Shown here piece after piece: positions 18,074 to 25,570 of a DNA stretch of 64,000 bases. The first letter of the stretch is position 1. Each line of letters opens with the position of its first letter. A model generated the notes under the pieces. The model was not told where the DNA came from and did no database searches. It saw only the letters and a program-made list of their open reading frames with translations. This DNA comes from Candidatus Latescibacterota bacterium (lineage in GTDB: Bacteria > Latescibacterota > MWCZ01): NCBI GenBank assembly GCA_022706085.1, contig JAKJDF010000004.1, positions 328,403 to 392,402 on the forward strand. Reading direction: 5' to 3'. Made by a program: the position numbers and the translations under genes.

Positions 18074-19204
18074 ATGCCAGAAGAACGGCGCCTGCTTGTT
18101 GTCGATGACGAAGAAGTGATCACATGGGCCATTTCCCAGGCGCTCACTCGTCCGGGAGAGATGCGCGTGGTGACCGCCCACAGTGGAGAAGAAGCACTGG
18201 AATTGATGGCGAAAGAGCCCTTTGATCTTATCGTCACAGACATCCGAATGAAAGGCATGACAGGCCTCGAACTGCTTTCGAGAATCCGCGAGACATATCC
18301 CGGATCCGGCGTGATCGTGATGACGGCGTATGGCTCACCGGAAGCGAAACGAGAGGCGACGGAACGGGGATCCCTTTTCTACCTCGACAAGACGTTCGAA
18401 CTGGAGGAGTTCCGGAGCGTTGTGCGGAAGGCTCTGGAACAGGTGGACCGCGGGAGGGCTGCCGTTGGTAAGGGGGAACAGGAGGGTTTCAGCGGCCTTA
18501 TCGGCAATCTGAAACTGATCGACATGGTGCAGTTGCATTGCCTTGCGCGAAATACAGTGATGCTGGAAGTGCATGCAGAAAAAGTCAACGGCCGGGTGGG
18601 ATTCGTCGACGGGGAAATTGTGTTCGCGGAGACAAGCGCAGGAGCCGGAGGACGGACAGCGTTTATCGACATACTGAGCTGGAATTCGGGGCACTTCGAG
18701 AACATCGACGAAGCGCCCGCAGAACAGAACATCGACGAAAGCTGGGAGTCGTTGCTCATTGAGGCCACAGCGCTCATGGAAAACACTGCCGGTGAGCCGG
18801 ATGTCCCTGCTTCGGGTGGAGCCGATTCGGCAGAATTCGAAACACCCGCGGACATTCACACCATCGTCGAAGACCTGGTCTACACGGATGGCATCGTCGG
18901 CGCCGTAGTTGCCGGCGATACTGGAATTGTGGTTGACAGCGCGTTCGACGGTTGGGATGGCGATGACAACGGCATTGCCGAAATGGCCAGTTGCATGGCC
19001 CGAATCTCCCGCGTTCGGTTCGTGGTTGAGGGAGAGACGCAGCGGAGCCACGTCATAATACAGTTCGACCGCAAGAGAGTCATCGCACAGGAAGTTGGCG
19101 AACTCGGCATTTTCCTGTTGGTAATCAGTTCAGGTGCCGGTGTGCTCGCACAGCATCTTTCCGCGACCGACACAGCAGCAAAAAAGCTGGCGAGGCTTCT
19201 TTGA
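18074..19204 (+). CDS. receiver-PATAN-Roadblock regulatory protein
   Basis: The 376-residue protein has three modules. Residues 1-125 are a canonical receiver with VVDDEE, the phospho-acceptor Asp in LIVTDIRMKGMTG, Thr/Ala in VIVMTAYGS and Lys in YLDKTF. Residues 140-225 are a PATAN/DUF4388 domain (FSGLIGNLKLIDMVQLHCLARNT..VGFVDGEIVFAETSAG). Residues 255-376 are a Roadblock/LC7 domain (IHTIVEDLVYTDGIVGAVVAGDTGIVVDSAF). The mirrored order relative to the gene at 16403 and its intact Asp suggest it is the phospho-input of this operon, handing the signal to the MglA GTPase through its Roadblock domain. The Roadblock-MglA link is inference from the MglB precedent. Confidence 0.82.
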   Translation: MPEERRLLVVDDEEVITWAISQALTRPGEMRVVTAHSGEEALELMAKEPFDLIVTDIRMKGMTGLELLSRIRETYPGSGVIVMTAYGSPEAKREATERGSLFYLDKTFELEEFRSVVRKALEQVDRGRAAVGKGEQEGFSGLIGNLKLIDMVQLHCLARNTVMLEVHAEKVNGRVGFVDGEIVFAETSAGAGGRTAFIDILSWNSGHFENIDEAPAEQNIDESWESLLIEATALMENTAGEPDVPASGGADSAEFETPADIHTIVEDLVYTDGIVGAVVAGDTGIVVDSAFDGWDGDDNGIAEMASCMARISRVRFVVEGETQRSHVIIQFDRKRVIAQEVGELGIFLLVISSGAGVLAQHLSATDTAAKKLARLL

Positions 19205-19308
19205 AACCCGTTTTCAGCATTTAACTTAAGGAAAGTGAGTTCTGGTTCCAGCGTGGCATGTGAAACCGGCGCGAACCAGCAATCAACGTGCCGCAGGAAC
19301 GGGCTCCG

Positions 19309-19337
19309 TTGACTTACCCCCCTCGTTTGTGTACATC
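19309..19337 (+). promoter_or_regulatory. possible internal promoter before the Roadblock gene
   Basis: TTGACT (19309-19314), a 17-nt spacer and TACATC (19332-19337) lie about 100 bases upstream of the ATG at 19442, within a 237-base gap. Confidence 0.3.
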
Positions 19338-19441
19338 TCTTTTCGTAAGAACAGCATCTGATCAAGCCCCTTCGCAGCGATGTGAAGGGCAACATGGCAA
19401 ACGGGTTATCGTACTGAATCTGGCGTTCCGGAGGAGTTCCC

Positions 19442-19789
19442 ATGAAAAAGGTCTTGCAGGAGCTTGGTGAAGTTGAGGGTATTGTGGGGAGTCTGATCGT
19501 GGACGCCGACGGGATCCCCATCGTGGAATGTCTCGACGCGGACAGTGAACTCGTGGCCGCAACGTGCGTTCAGATAGTCAATTCGGTTCGTGACGCCCTG
19601 GCCAAACTCGAAGAAGACAGACTCGTGCAGGCGCTCATAGAACCCGCTGAGGGCAAGATATTCCTCCGCGAGATTCCGGACGTAGGAACACTCGTGGCGG
19701 TCTCGGAAAAGAACGTGAACGTAGGGTTGATCCGGCTGGCTCTTTCAAGTGCAAGCGAAAAGATTCGTGCATACAGGGAGGCACTCTGA
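19442..19789 (+). CDS. Roadblock/LC7-domain protein
   Basis: A single Roadblock domain of 115 residues (LGEVEGIVGSLIVDADGIPIVECLDADSELVAATCVQIVNSV...FLREIPDVGTLVAVSEKNVNVGLIRLAL). Such proteins dimerise and bind small GTPases as GAPs or adaptors. GGAGGAG immediately precedes the ATG. With the MglB-like gene at 20689 and the C-terminal domain at 18074 this gives three Roadblock modules around one MglA. Confidence 0.85.
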   Translation: MKKVLQELGEVEGIVGSLIVDADGIPIVECLDADSELVAATCVQIVNSVRDALAKLEEDRLVQALIEPAEGKIFLREIPDVGTLVAVSEKNVNVGLIRLALSSASEKIRAYREAL

Positions 19790-19907
19790 TCCGCAGATGT
19801 GCGAGAAAAAGACCGTTTCGCGCCACCTCCGGTGGGAATCACCCGCTTCTTCAGATGTTGGCCGGAAGCGTTGCGAAGATCATGAATCGGAATGCCGGGA
19901 GTCATGA

Positions 19908-20588
19908 ATGCCGACCATAGATTACGCAAACAAAGAGATTAGTTGCAAAATTGTCTACTACGGTCCCGGGTTATGCGGGAAGACAACTAATCTCCAGTTG
20001 ATCCACCGCGACGTCCCGGGAATCAACAAAACGAACCTGGTTTCCCTGGCAACCGAGAAAGACCGGACCCTCTTTTTCGACTTCCTGCCCGTAACCCTCG
20101 GTGAAATCAAAGGATTCAAGATCAGGTTCCAGTTGTACACGGTCCCGGGTCAGGTGTACTACAATGCCACACGGAAACTTGTCCTGAGCGGCGTGGACGG
20201 GATTGTATATGTAGTGGATTCACAACGGAGCAAACTTCAGGAAAACCTGGATATGATGCAGAATCTCCGCGAGAATCTCGCGGAATACCGCATGGATCTC
20301 GCCGCGATACCCATGGTTCTGCAATACAACAAACGTGACCTGCCCGGCATCGTTCCCGTGGATGAGCTTCAGCGCGCGATGAACCCTCGCGGTCTTCCGT
20401 GGTTTGAGGCGGTGGCTGTACAGGGTATCGGAGTCAAAGAGACGCTGAAGGCTATTGCCACGCTTACGTTATCACGGATCGGAAAAAGAACCCAGGCCGC
20501 CCCTCGAGATGGCAGTGCGGCAGGCCCCTCCCACACTACCGACACAAGTCAGCCGAAACGCTCGATATTCCGGAAAACGAACCCATGA
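19908..20588 (+). CDS. mglA: MglA-type Ras-like GTPase
   Basis: The 226-residue small GTPase resembles Myxococcus MglA, the switch setting front-rear polarity in motility. G1/P-loop GPGLCGKTTN spans residues 19-28, the G3 motif appears as TVPGQ at 78-82 with the Thr that replaces the usual Asp in MglA, and NKRD lies at 141-144. A C-terminal tail of about 30 residues is polar and proline-rich (PRDGSAAGPSHTTDTSQPKRSI) and is not part of the G domain. GTP hydrolysis in MglA needs the MglB Roadblock dimer, supplied here by the next gene. The start is ATG 19908. Confidence 0.9.
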   Translation: MPTIDYANKEISCKIVYYGPGLCGKTTNLQLIHRDVPGINKTNLVSLATEKDRTLFFDFLPVTLGEIKGFKIRFQLYTVPGQVYYNATRKLVLSGVDGIVYVVDSQRSKLQENLDMMQNLRENLAEYRMDLAAIPMVLQYNKRDLPGIVPVDELQRAMNPRGLPWFEAVAVQGIGVKETLKAIATLTLSRIGKRTQAAPRDGSAAGPSHTTDTSQPKRSIFRKTNP

Positions 20589-20688
20589 CAATCCGCTCCA
20601 GCATCGTCCCTCGTCCGGCATCAATGCGTTTGGATGCAAGGATTTCCTGGCCTGTGAGCAAGCTGAGGCATTAGGGAGGATACACTCC

Positions 20689-21195
20689 ATGGGTGGAGGT
20701 GGTGTAGTCATTTATGACGAGCAGCTCACCCGGATCAACTCGTTGATCGGGCATCTGCTCAAAGAGTCCGACGCGAAATGCGCACTTCTTGTCGGCAAGG
20801 ATGGCAGAACGATCGCCAGACAGGGCTTCACAAGGACCATCGACACGGACCAGCTGGGGGCACTCGTGGCCGGTGCATTTTCGGCTTCCAAAGCGGTGGC
20901 GGAATTGATCGGCGAACCCGAGTTCTCAACTCTTTTTCACCAGGGGAAACACGAAAGCATTCAGATTCACCTGCTGGATCCGCGAACTCTTCTGGTCGTT
21001 ACTTTCGATGAAAGAACCACTGTCGGGATGGTACGCCTTGTAACCAAAGCTGTAAGCGGCAGTTTGAGGGAGATTCTTCAGGCTGTCTACGATAATCCTG
21101 ATGTGGAAGAGATCGGAACGCCCGAGGAAATCGCAAGCACGTTCGACGAAGTTTTCGGAGATTCGGAGCCCAGGAGTGGTTCGGAACAACCCTAG
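20689..21195 (+). CDS. mglB: MglB-like Roadblock/LC7 protein
   Basis: The 168-residue Roadblock protein runs YDEQLTRINSLIGHLLKESDAKCALLVGKDGRTIARQGF...LGALVAGAFSASKAVAELIGE...IQIHLLDPRTLLVVTFDE. Its length and position after mglA match MglB, the GTPase-activating dimer for MglA. The acidic C-terminal tail (EEIASTFDEVFGDSEP) resembles the extension found in MglB. The start is ATG 20689 behind GGGAGGA; the frame is open for about 230 further bases upstream and overlaps the mglA tail, but that part is not family-like. Confidence 0.85.
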   Translation: MGGGGVVIYDEQLTRINSLIGHLLKESDAKCALLVGKDGRTIARQGFTRTIDTDQLGALVAGAFSASKAVAELIGEPEFSTLFHQGKHESIQIHLLDPRTLLVVTFDERTTVGMVRLVTKAVSGSLREILQAVYDNPDVEEIGTPEEIASTFDEVFGDSEPRSGSEQP

Positions 21196-21234
21196 TACAC
21201 GCTTGATCGAAGGGTTCTGCCCCAGGAAATCACC

Positions 21235-22932
21235 ATGAGACATCCGGAGCACCTCAGAACGCCGCCCTGCAATCCCAGACTGCCTGTCCTTTTCAATCTC
21301 CTGCTCTTCTGTTCTGCAATTTTCGTGACGACGCCTGATTCCGTCGTCCACGCCGCGTGGGCGGTGTACGGTGACAGCTGGACTTCCGCCACGCAGGCCC
21401 AGGAACAGGTTACGCGCGTCAACCGGGTTCTCGGGGACCAGCAGGCCAGTTATGAACGTGCTACCGTCCAGGGGCGAACGTACTGGCGCGTCCGGATCGG
21501 CGTCTACGCAACGCGAAACGAAGCGCTCGAAGCGAGAAGGAGAGCGGCCGCCGCCGGAGTGAAGGAACCCTGGATGCGGGAGGTTCCCGACGCAGAACTT
21601 GCAGCGCAGACGCTGTCTCCCACCCCTTCGGAAACCGCGTACGCCGACTCATTGCGCGCGGACTCGCTTCGCAAGGTGTTCATGGATTCGCTGGCGAGAG
21701 TCACAAGGCGAAGGATCGACAGCCTCGGCACCGCTGCGCAGCGCCAGACGATGGACATCATCGAGCAGATGCGTCTCCAGATCACGCAGGAGCTCGTGGA
21801 ACGAGTTGAGCGTGAGCAGGCGCGCGACCGCTCCTCGTACGTCACCACGGCTGAACAATCACAGATGACCAATGCCCTTCTTGACGAAATGAACAGCCGC
21901 TTCGACGTCCTCAAGGACAGCCTTCGGACAGACGGCGCCATGAGAGACGCGCGGGGCGCGCTGTTGCCCCGGATAAGCGGCTATGTTGCCGCCACAGGGG
22001 TTGCTGTACACGATCGGCCGGCCGGGGCGGGTATCAATACGAGTGCGGAGGTTACCATCCCACATGCGCAGGCTCGGTTCGAGTGGTCGAACGACAGAGG
22101 TGGGGTCGTGCTTGATGTCCGTACAGTGGGCAGCCTCACCACGGAGTTGCATCAGGCATTCGTTACGTGGTCTTTCGGGGGGAATGGGAGGGCGAGCCGT
22201 TCTATCGGGCTTGGCCTTTACGAGATGCCGTACGGTCTCGAGCCTTCGTTCACATCGGACCTGTTGACGTGCTTCCCAAGCCAGGTGAGCACAGCCATCC
22301 CGTCGCCTGCCCGCGGGCTTCTTCTCGTTCCGCACGACGGCGAGCGTGTTACGCTGTCGGTCTTCCCGTTCGGGCTCTGGGACGAGGGAAACCAGAGAGG
22401 CATGCTTCTGCTGGCTCTGCATAACGACGCCACGAGGTTCGAACTTACCGCCGGCGGGGAACGGGTGCGGTACCAGAACGAAGCTGCCCCGAGGCGGTAC
22501 GAATTCGCCGGCATGGCCGATGTGGTGGCGGAATGGAAAGGTGCAAAGTGGACACTCGGCGCGGAAGCGAACATGGAGAGGAGACGTCAACCCGTTTCCG
22601 ACGTATCCCTCGTGAACCGAAGGCAGGTGGACACGTGGGGCGGACTTGCGCTGGTACATCGGCGTTTCAGCGAAGGGTGGGGATGGACCCTGCGAGGCGA
22701 CTTCACCACGCAGATAACAACATGGACGAATCTGGCCGCGACGGCACCACCAAGAGAACCCTTGGCTAGGAATTGGACGGTGACAAGTGGTCCCATCTTT
22801 TTCCCGGGGGACAGGCTTCGCGCGCGGATTAATTACACGTTTGCTCTTCAGGAAGAGCGTGCTGTCGGAACGTACGCCCTTGCGCGAAGCCATCAACATC
22901 GCTTCGAGTTCGGACTCAGCCACGTGTTCTGA
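21235..22932 (+). CDS. SPOR-domain outer-membrane beta-barrel protein
   Basis: The 565-residue exported protein has a signal peptide at about 12-41 (LPVLFNLLLFCSAIFVTTPDSVVHA), then a SPOR-like domain (about 42-96, WAVYGDSWTSATQAQEQV..GRTYWRVRIGVYATRNEALEA). A long charged coiled coil follows (about 130-235, DSLARVTRRRIDSLGTAAQRQ..), then a beta-strand-rich region to the end whose alternating strands and C-terminal Phe suit an outer-membrane barrel. SPOR domains bind denuded septal peptidoglycan glycan strands, so it could tether the barrel to the wall. It is the last gene of the MglA operon and a possible envelope partner of that system. Confidence 0.65.
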   Translation: MRHPEHLRTPPCNPRLPVLFNLLLFCSAIFVTTPDSVVHAAWAVYGDSWTSATQAQEQVTRVNRVLGDQQASYERATVQGRTYWRVRIGVYATRNEALEARRRAAAAGVKEPWMREVPDAELAAQTLSPTPSETAYADSLRADSLRKVFMDSLARVTRRRIDSLGTAAQRQTMDIIEQMRLQITQELVERVEREQARDRSSYVTTAEQSQMTNALLDEMNSRFDVLKDSLRTDGAMRDARGALLPRISGYVAATGVAVHDRPAGAGINTSAEVTIPHAQARFEWSNDRGGVVLDVRTVGSLTTELHQAFVTWSFGGNGRASRSIGLGLYEMPYGLEPSFTSDLLTCFPSQVSTAIPSPARGLLLVPHDGERVTLSVFPFGLWDEGNQRGMLLLALHNDATRFELTAGGERVRYQNEAAPRRYEFAGMADVVAEWKGAKWTLGAEANMERRRQPVSDVSLVNRRQVDTWGGLALVHRRFSEGWGWTLRGDFTTQITTWTNLAATAPPREPLARNWTVTSGPIFFPGDRLRARINYTFALQEERAVGTYALARSHQHRFEFGLSHVF

Positions 22933-23011
22933 CCCCCGCACAATGCCCTGCAGGTGCACAACAGACTTCCCCAATCGCACGCGTCGTTCATCCTTCCCGC
23001 GGGCCGCTATG

Positions 23012-23040
23012 TTGACCGTGCCCGCGTATGCTGCTATCTT
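23012..23040 (+). promoter_or_regulatory. sigma-70-type promoter of infC
   Basis: TTGACC (23012-23017), a 17-nt spacer and TATCTT (23035-23040). The transcript would start near 23047. Confidence 0.6.
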
Positions 23041-23046
23041 TTTCGC

Positions 23047-23070
23047 ATGTTCTGGCACCGGTGCGAACAT
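23047..23070 (+). promoter_or_regulatory. infC leader hairpin
   Basis: Outer stem ATGTTC / GAACAT encloses the palindrome GCACCGGTGC. It begins at the predicted transcript start and ends 34 bases before the ribosome site. It may stabilise the leader or contribute to feedback control of infC. Confidence 0.4.
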
Positions 23071-23114
23071 TTGGCCGGTTGCCCGTTTCAACCCATCACA
23101 ACCGAGGTGCTCAC

Positions 23115-23708
23115 ATCGTCCTAATGCGAAAGCCCAAACCGATGGCTCCGGTGCAGAAAAACGAGGACCGCACGCGGGTAAACCAGCATATCAGGGTCCC
23201 TGAGGTACGGCTTGTCGGAGCTGACGGCGAACAGATCGGAATTGTCAACACTCGTGAGGCGCTCCGGATGGCGGAGGAACAGGGATACGATCTGGTGGAG
23301 GTCGCCCCCAACGCAGTACCGCCGGTATGCCGCCTCATGGATTACGGGAAATTCCGATATGAGCAGCAAAAGAAAACCCGGGCAATCACGAAAAACCGCG
23401 GCGGAGAACAGAAGGAAATCCAGATGAGGCCGAACATCGATCTGAACGACTATCAGACGAAGTTACGGCACGCGAAGGAGTTCCTGGCAGGTGGCGACAG
23501 GGTCAAGCTGACTGTGCGATTCCGCGGTCGAGAACTCGCTCACCGCGATATCGGGCGGGACCTTCTTGAGCGGTTCGCGAAAGACCTTGCGGGAGACGGC
23601 CGCATCGAAGGGGGCGTTTTCGAAGAAGGTCGCAACACGAGTCTCAATGTGGTCCCTTCTCGATCTGGTGGCGGCGGAGCGGCTCCCGCTCCAGCTTCTC
23701 TCGCCTGA
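23115..23708 (+). CDS. infC: translation initiation factor IF-3
   Basis: IF-3 binds the 30S subunit, prevents premature 50S joining and proofreads start codons. Both halves are present: N-domain RVNQHIRVPEVRLVGADGEQIGIV..AEEQGYDLVEVAPNAVPPVCRLMDYGKFRYEQQKK, and C-domain KEIQMRPNIDLNDYQTKLRHAKEFLAGGDRVKLTVRFRGRE. The best ribosome site (GAGGTG, 23104-23109) is five bases before an in-frame ATC at 23115, whereas the first ATG (23124) is 14 bases away. AUU or AUC starts are a known infC trait used for autoregulation, so I place the start at 23115. Neither rpmI nor rplT follows, unlike the usual operon. The tail is extended and Gly/Ala-rich. Confidence 0.93.
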   Translation: MVLMRKPKPMAPVQKNEDRTRVNQHIRVPEVRLVGADGEQIGIVNTREALRMAEEQGYDLVEVAPNAVPPVCRLMDYGKFRYEQQKKTRAITKNRGGEQKEIQMRPNIDLNDYQTKLRHAKEFLAGGDRVKLTVRFRGRELAHRDIGRDLLERFAKDLAGDGRIEGGVFEEGRNTSLNVVPSRSGGGGAAPAPASLA

Positions 23709-23738
23709 TAAGTTCTTGACGCCAACTCGACATACGAG

Positions 23739-23780
23739 AAAAAACCGAGCCATCCGTGTTATCGTACGGATGGCTCGTTC
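23739..23780. terminator. bidirectional intrinsic terminator between infC and the NagB-like gene
   Basis: Perfect 11-bp stem GAGCCATCCGT / ACGGATGGCTC. The plus side is followed by GTTCTCTTTC and the minus side by GGTTTTTTC, so it serves both convergent genes and most strongly the minus strand. Confidence 0.85.
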
Positions 23781-23804
23781 TCTTTCGCTTCGTGGCCGCA
23801 GGAT

Positions 23805-24722
23805 TCACGCCATGTGAACTTCGACGTTGTCGGCAACAGCACCCAGTATTGTGAAGTCGGTCCGACACGTCTGAAGTATCGTTGCGGGAACCAGCGTGTT
23901 GACGCGCCCATGCGCGGCAAACCGGGCGATGAATCGCTGCCAGCTGTCCTTCCCGAACGCTCCATCCAACCAGAAACTGCGGTGCTTGGCTCGTACAATC
24001 TGCGCGGGACCGATGGTGTTCGCCTTCGGAGGAACCCAGGACCAATCGCCCCCAAAGCTGTGGAGCGCGTTCTGCATGATAGTCATCGGATGGAGTTCCA
24101 CCAGCCTCGGACCAGCCTTCATGTATGCATCGAGGTCGTTACCGAACTCGAAACCGAGATGCGGTTCCCAGAAGGCGATGTGACCACACCAGCCTACGCC
24201 GCCGTACACCACGTCCACCTCCCCTTCGTCTTCAATCATTTTCCCGTAGTTCTTGATGACCGCCTTCGTGGGAAAGTGAATGTTCTTTTCGCTCGGGCGA
24301 AGGTTCTTGTGGATTCGGCCATAGAAACTTTCCATCATCGCACGCTGGAAAGACCCTTCCCAGTCTGCGGGCGCGGTGTTCCCCTCGGCATCGGCGTATT
24401 CATCCATGTTGAAGGAAACGACGTGATCCAGTGATAATCGCATCGAGTTAATGATTTCTGCCGCAATGGGATACTGGCCCATAGGCCCCACGGGAAAAAT
24501 CGCCACGAATTTCCTTCCCTCGTCGCGGGCCTTCTTGATTCGCTGCACGATATCGAGAGCGAACGCGAGATTGAGATCTGCGATGTTTTCGATGATTCGG
24601 ACGCGGAATTCCGGGTTCGGGTGTCTGGTAAGGTCCTTTTTTTTGATGGCCCGGACGCGCGCGCATTCCGCCGCGTCCTGGAAAGGAATGAACTTGGCGA
24701 GGCTCAACGTGAAGGCTGACAT
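23805..24722 (-). CDS. glucosamine-6-phosphate deaminase-like protein with altered active site
   Basis: The 305-residue protein has the NagB/SugP isomerase fold: FVAIFPVGPMGQYPIAAEII, FNMDEY (the first catalytic Asp of NagB) and VVYGGVGWCGHIAFWEPH. In NagB the last motif is GIGxDGHIAFNEP, where the Asp opens the sugar ring with the His; here that Asp is Cys and the Asn is Trp, while His and Glu remain. The chemistry is therefore uncertain, perhaps a different sugar phosphate or a lyase. Members of this divergent branch usually sit among sugar catabolic genes. The start is ATG 24722 with AAAGGAG upstream; the frame continues to 24752. Confidence 0.75.
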   Translation of the reverse strand: MSAFTLSLAKFIPFQDAAECARVRAIKKKDLTRHPNPEFRVRIIENIADLNLAFALDIVQRIKKARDEGRKFVAIFPVGPMGQYPIAAEIINSMRLSLDHVVSFNMDEYADAEGNTAPADWEGSFQRAMMESFYGRIHKNLRPSEKNIHFPTKAVIKNYGKMIEDEGEVDVVYGGVGWCGHIAFWEPHLGFEFGNDLDAYMKAGPRLVELHPMTIMQNALHSFGGDWSWVPPKANTIGPAQIVRAKHRSFWLDGAFGKDSWQRFIARFAAHGRVNTLVPATILQTCRTDFTILGAVADNVEVHMA

Positions 24723-24852
24723 GACGCACTCCTTTCGTTTTGAAGGCTGCACCGTATGCCGGAAACGTTATCGAAAGGATAGCCAACGCACCAGGGAGGA
24801 AAAAGAGGCGCCTGGTTGTTTTGCTCCTCCGGCGGGCTATCCGTAAGTTATG

Positions 24853-24886
24853 TATACTCTCTCTATCTGAACGAAGGTTCAGTTTT
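24853..24886 (+). promoter_or_regulatory. -10 element and GAAC-N4-GTTC hairpin in the plsY leader
   Basis: TATACT (24853-24858) is followed by the perfect dyad CTGAAC-GAAG-GTTCAG (24867-24882) and TTTT. The dyad could be an operator, since it matches the Gram-positive LexA-box pattern GAACN4GTTC, or a small attenuator hairpin. No good -35 is visible. Confidence 0.35.
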
Positions 24887-24904
24887 GGCGGGGTGGAATC
24901 AAAT

Positions 24905-25570
24905 ATGTCTGCGCTCGTGCTGGCAAGCGTTCTCAGTTATCTCCTGGGTGCAATTCCTACCGCGATCATCGTCGGCAAGCTGTTGCGCGGGATTGATGTC
25001 CGCAACTACGGCAGCCGCAACGCGGGGGCAACGAATGTCTGGCGCGTGCTCGGTGCGGGGCCTGCACTTTTTGTTCTGGCAATTGACGCCCTGAAAGGCG
25101 CCGGGGCGGTGCTTCTGATAGCCCGGATCGCCAGCGACTGCTGCCCGTGGGATCCCCTGACGACACAGGTTATCTGCGGCATGATGGCCGTGGTCGGCCA
25201 CATCTGGACGGTTTTTGCGGGGTTCCGCGGGGGAAAAGGCGTTGGGACCGGTGCGGGCGTCTTCGCGGCGTTGGCCCCGTGGTGCGTCCTGATCGCGCTG
25301 GTTTCGTTTGTTGCTGTGGTGGCCCTTACAAGGTACATCTCTGCAGGGTCGATAACCGCGGCGTTCGTTCTGGCAGCAGGTCTGATTGTCCAGCGTGTTT
25401 TTTTCCCTGAATCGCTGCCCGTACCGGTAGTCGTGATCGGGTGTGCCGTCGCTGCGGTGGTAATCATCAAGCACCGCACGAACATCCAGCGCCTTGTCAA
25501 CGGCACCGAGAATCGCTTCGGCAAACCCGCGTCGGCTACTCTTGCGGGAAAAGAGGGGCACCGTCCGTGA
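24905..25570 (+). CDS. plsY: acyl-phosphate:glycerol-3-phosphate acyltransferase
   Basis: Integral inner-membrane enzyme that transfers an acyl chain from acyl-phosphate to sn-glycerol-3-phosphate, the first acylation of phospholipid synthesis. The 221-residue protein has five or so hydrophobic segments and the three PlsY signatures: DVRNYGSRNAGATNVWRVLG (motif 1, Ser/Arg), GHIWTVFAGFRGGKGVGTGAGV (motif 2, Gly-rich) and IIKHRTNIQRLVNGTENRFG (motif 3). The start is ATG 24905 preceded by GGGGTGG. Its stop overlaps the gpsA start (GTGA), giving a supply-and-use pair for glycerol-3-phosphate. Confidence 0.95.
   Translation: MSALVLASVLSYLLGAIPTAIIVGKLLRGIDVRNYGSRNAGATNVWRVLGAGPALFVLAIDALKGAGAVLLIARIASDCCPWDPLTTQVICGMMAVVGHIWTVFAGFRGGKGVGTGAGVFAALAPWCVLIALVSFVAVVALTRYISAGSITAAFVLAAGLIVQRVFFPESLPVPVVVIGCAVAAVVIIKHRTNIQRLVNGTENRFGKPASATLAGKEGHRP

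Noticed and set aside
21859-23091. 410-residue open frame on the minus strand
   Set aside because: Antisense to the SPOR-barrel gene; composition is not protein-like and the motifs belong to the plus strand.
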